Source of the DNA: Bdellovibrionales bacterium
Lineage (GTDB): Bacteria; Bdellovibrionota; UBA2428
Assembly: GCA_018266335.1 (NCBI GenBank)
Contig: JAFEAR010000092.1
Location: 1 to 7,030, forward strand
Reading direction: 5' to 3'
DNA: 7,030 nucleotides
The notes under the pieces: model-generated
The model's input: the letters and a program-made list of their open reading frames with translations, nothing else
Told to the model about the DNA's origin: nothing
Database searches by the model: none
Shown here: positions 5,525 to 7,030 of the stretch, piece after piece
Layout of the letters: every line of letters begins with the position of its first letter
Numbering within the stretch: position 1 is the first letter of the stretch
Position numbers and translations under genes: made by a program

Positions 5525-6534
5525 TTGCGTAGCGAGGCGCGAATAGAATCCTCGAGCGAGGTTCCGCCGGCCTGACCGCGTTCCGAGCGAAAATACAAAA
5601 AAAGCGATCCTTGCGCTAAACCTTCGAGGGAAGAAGAATACAATCCGAACAAACTAAAAATTCGCAGAAACGTACGGGCCACGGGTCCAATCCAGGCAGG
5701 AATCATTTTAATGCGCTGGGCGCGCGAGCCACGCGCCAGCGATACGTACAGTGCAAAGTAATCACGGTAGCTTAAATTCTTATCCACCAACAGCCACAAC
5801 TTTTTGGCCGGAGGGTTGGGATCGAGTGCCGCCTCCACAAAACTACGGGCCACGTGATCGAGCGCCACCAAATTGCATCCGCCCGAAGGCGCCAGCTTGA
5901 GGGTGCCTTCGCGCAGAGCTTTAAGGTGCGAGCGCGAATCTTTGTAGTGCTCTAAACGTCCGTGCACGATACCGGGGCAAAGCATCGTGACGGGTACCTT
6001 TGCGTTCTGCTCCACAAAATTATGGGCATCCCGTTTGCTCGTGAAATAATCAAACCCCCGCGACTCGCGCGGAAACTTTCCGAAATCGCGCTCGCTGCGG
6101 AAGATGCCCTGCTTGGTGCCACCGAAGGCCACCATCGAACTGGCGTAAACAAAATGTCCCCCCCGCGAATTGAGCCACTCGAGGAGGTCGCGAGTCACGC
6201 CGGTATTGACCCGATCCTGCACCTTTTTTTCGCCCTGGCTATGAATGAGCGCCGCCAAATGCACTACGGTCCAATCCCGACCTTCCAAACCTTCGAGAGC
6301 ACTTCGGAAAGCAGCTTCGTCCATAAAATCAGCGTGCACAAAGCGCACTCGCTTCACGAGGGCAGCATCTACCCCATGGTCACGCATGCGATCGGCCAGC
6401 AGCCCCTTTTCGAGGTCCGGCACTCGGCGCCCCAGCAGGACTAAATTTTCGGGGTCCGTTTTTTTAACGAGACGGCAAAAAATCTCACTGCCCAAAAAAC
6501 CCGTCGCGCCGGTAATCAAAATGCGTGAAGGCAT
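5521..6534 (-). CDS. Extended SDR family NAD(P)-dependent epimerase/reductase
   Basis: This 337-residue protein is an extended short-chain dehydrogenase/reductase. A Rossmann fold starts at the N-terminus with ILITGATGFLG (5-15; Gly9, Gly12, Gly15 bind the cofactor). Asp69 in HADF is in the usual adenine-contacting position. HLAAL (92-96) and VYASSM (129-134) are typical strand ends around the active site. Tyr163 and Lys167 (YFTSK) form the catalytic YxxxK. PGIVHG (187-192) fits the family's substrate-side loop. The C-terminal lid (about 195-337) is divergent, so the substrate cannot be named; nucleotide sugar, sterol/hopanoid-type or aldehyde substrates are all possible. The hydrophobic patch at about 285-314 may be membrane-associated, but this is weak. 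The ATG follows the upstream barrel gene by 29 nt without a clear Shine-Dalgarno. The stop overlaps the DUF455 start, suggesting a paired function. Confidence 0.9.
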   Translation of the reverse strand: MPSRILITGATGFLGSEIFCRLVKKTDPENLVLLGRRVPDLEKGLLADRMRDHGVDAALVKRVRFVHADFMDEAAFRSALEGLEGRDWTVVHLAALIHSQGEKKVQDRVNTGVTRDLLEWLNSRGGHFVYASSMVAFGGTKQGIFRSERDFGKFPRESRGFDYFTSKRDAHNFVEQNAKVPVTMLCPGIVHGRLEHYKDSRSHLKALREGTLKLAPSGGCNLVALDHVARSFVEAALDPNPPAKKLWLLVDKNLSYRDYFALYVSLARGSRAQRIKMIPAWIGPVARTFLRIFSLFGLYSSSLEGLAQGSLFLYFRSERGQAGGTSLEDSIRASLRK

Positions 6535-6563
6535 GATTAGCTTTTAACAGGAGTCGGACGAGC

Positions 6564-7030
6564 TCACCAGACGTAGTTGATGCCCGTGTTAAACATGGTC
6601 GAGGAAATTTTTACCGTTTTATCCGTACCGGAGAACGAGAACATCGTGGTCATCACCTCGAAGTTCATCTCGAAATGGCGCGACATGCGAATATCGATGC
6701 CCACGCCACCGTTGGCCGCTGCATAGCCACCCTCGAGCACATCCGTCGAGGAAGGCAAATTTGAGGTGTTCGAAGTTCCGTCGCTCGCCAGGAAATAAGT
6801 TCGCTCGGAGAAATCAGCTCCCACATAAACGGCGTAGTTTTCGTGGAATTCCAGCAAGGTGCCGCCAGAACGCCGAGACGTGTAAGTTCCTTGTCCAAAC
6901 GGATACCAGCGTCCGGACACGTCGAAGCCCTTGAAGGGCAAGGTTCCACGGATGAGGTCAAAGTCGGCCTTATAGAAAAGGCCCGCCGAGAGAGCCGGCG
7001 TTAGGAAGTAGTGCATACCGATGTTGAAAC
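6564..7030 (-). CDS. Outer membrane beta-barrel protein, 5' end cut by right window edge
   Basis: An open frame enters from the right edge and ends at a TGA (6564-6566), giving 154 visible residues. A Met at 7016 is internal: the four codons before it (Phe-Asn-Ile-Gly) continue the frame to the edge without a stop. The visible part alternates hydrophobic and polar residues in strand-length runs, such as NYAVYVGADFSERTYFL, GVGIDIRMSRHFEMNFEV and TMFNTGINYVW, separated by Gly/Ser/Asn/Thr-rich turns. It ends in Trp, an aromatic terminal residue as expected for BAM-assembled barrels. This suggests a small outer membrane barrel of the OmpW/OmpA-like or DUF-type class, but I cannot assign a family. 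It would be the first visible gene of the operon; the SDR gene starts 29 nt downstream. The signal peptide would lie outside the window. Confidence 0.78.
   Translation of the reverse strand, partial: FNIGMHYFLTPALSAGLFYKADFDLIRGTLPFKGFDVSGRWYPFGQGTYTSRRSGGTLLEFHENYAVYVGADFSERTYFLASDGTSNTSNLPSSTDVLEGGYAAANGGVGIDIRMSRHFEMNFEVMTTMFSFSGTDKTVKISSTMFNTGINYVW

Noticed and set aside
5962..6444. 160-codon open frame on the plus strand, opposite the SDR gene
   Set aside because: The minus-strand frame has clear SDR motifs (GATGFLG, YFTSK) across the same bases. The plus-strand product has no family features.
6564..7016. Treating the Met at 7016 as the true start of the barrel gene
   Set aside because: The frame continues upstream to the window edge without a stop, there is no signal peptide after this Met, and the sequence there already looks like mid-barrel strand. 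The gene is partial.

Overview
The window looks like chromosomal DNA from a Gram-negative bacterium. Two secreted beta-barrel-type proteins end in an aromatic residue, as outer membrane proteins do. The start of an HNH nuclease closely resembles a family I recall as repeated in Bdellovibrio-like (Bdellovibrionota) genomes. Base composition is moderately GC-rich and coding density is high. The Bdellovibrionota assignment is inference from protein flavour, not from a marker gene.

Every gene I can support lies on the minus strand, so transcription runs from right to left. In that order: (1) the 3' end of an outer membrane barrel gene (6564-7030, cut by the right edge); (2) an extended SDR / NAD-dependent epimerase-type enzyme (5521-6534); (3) a DUF455 ferritin-like protein (4730-5524); (4) a large polytopic membrane protein with an MFS-like N-terminal half and a HEAT-repeat C-terminal half (2403-4682); (5) a secreted SH3b-plus-barrel protein (1681-2406); (6) the transcript cleavage factor GreB (1202-1678). 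These six are packed as one probable operon. Junctions are 29 nt, a 4-nt ATGA overlap, 47 nt, a 4-nt GTGA overlap and 2 nt. No convincing promoter or terminator lies inside the block.

A gap of 308 nt (894-1201) follows greB. It holds several short inverted repeats and a weak terminator candidate, but no gene I can support. Beyond it, an HNH endonuclease gene starts at 893 and runs off the left edge. It is open through all 297 visible codons. It has an extended -10-like element so close to its ATG that the mRNA could be nearly leaderless.

The shared theme of the six-gene block is the cell envelope: two barrels, an inner membrane transporter-like protein and two soluble enzymes of unknown substrate. 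GreB appears as a translationally coupled housekeeping passenger. I see no CRISPR array, insertion sequence, tRNA or rRNA, and no clear defence or mobile system. The most unusual items are the MFS-HEAT fusion, the SH3b-barrel fusion coupled to it, and greB sitting at the end of this operon.
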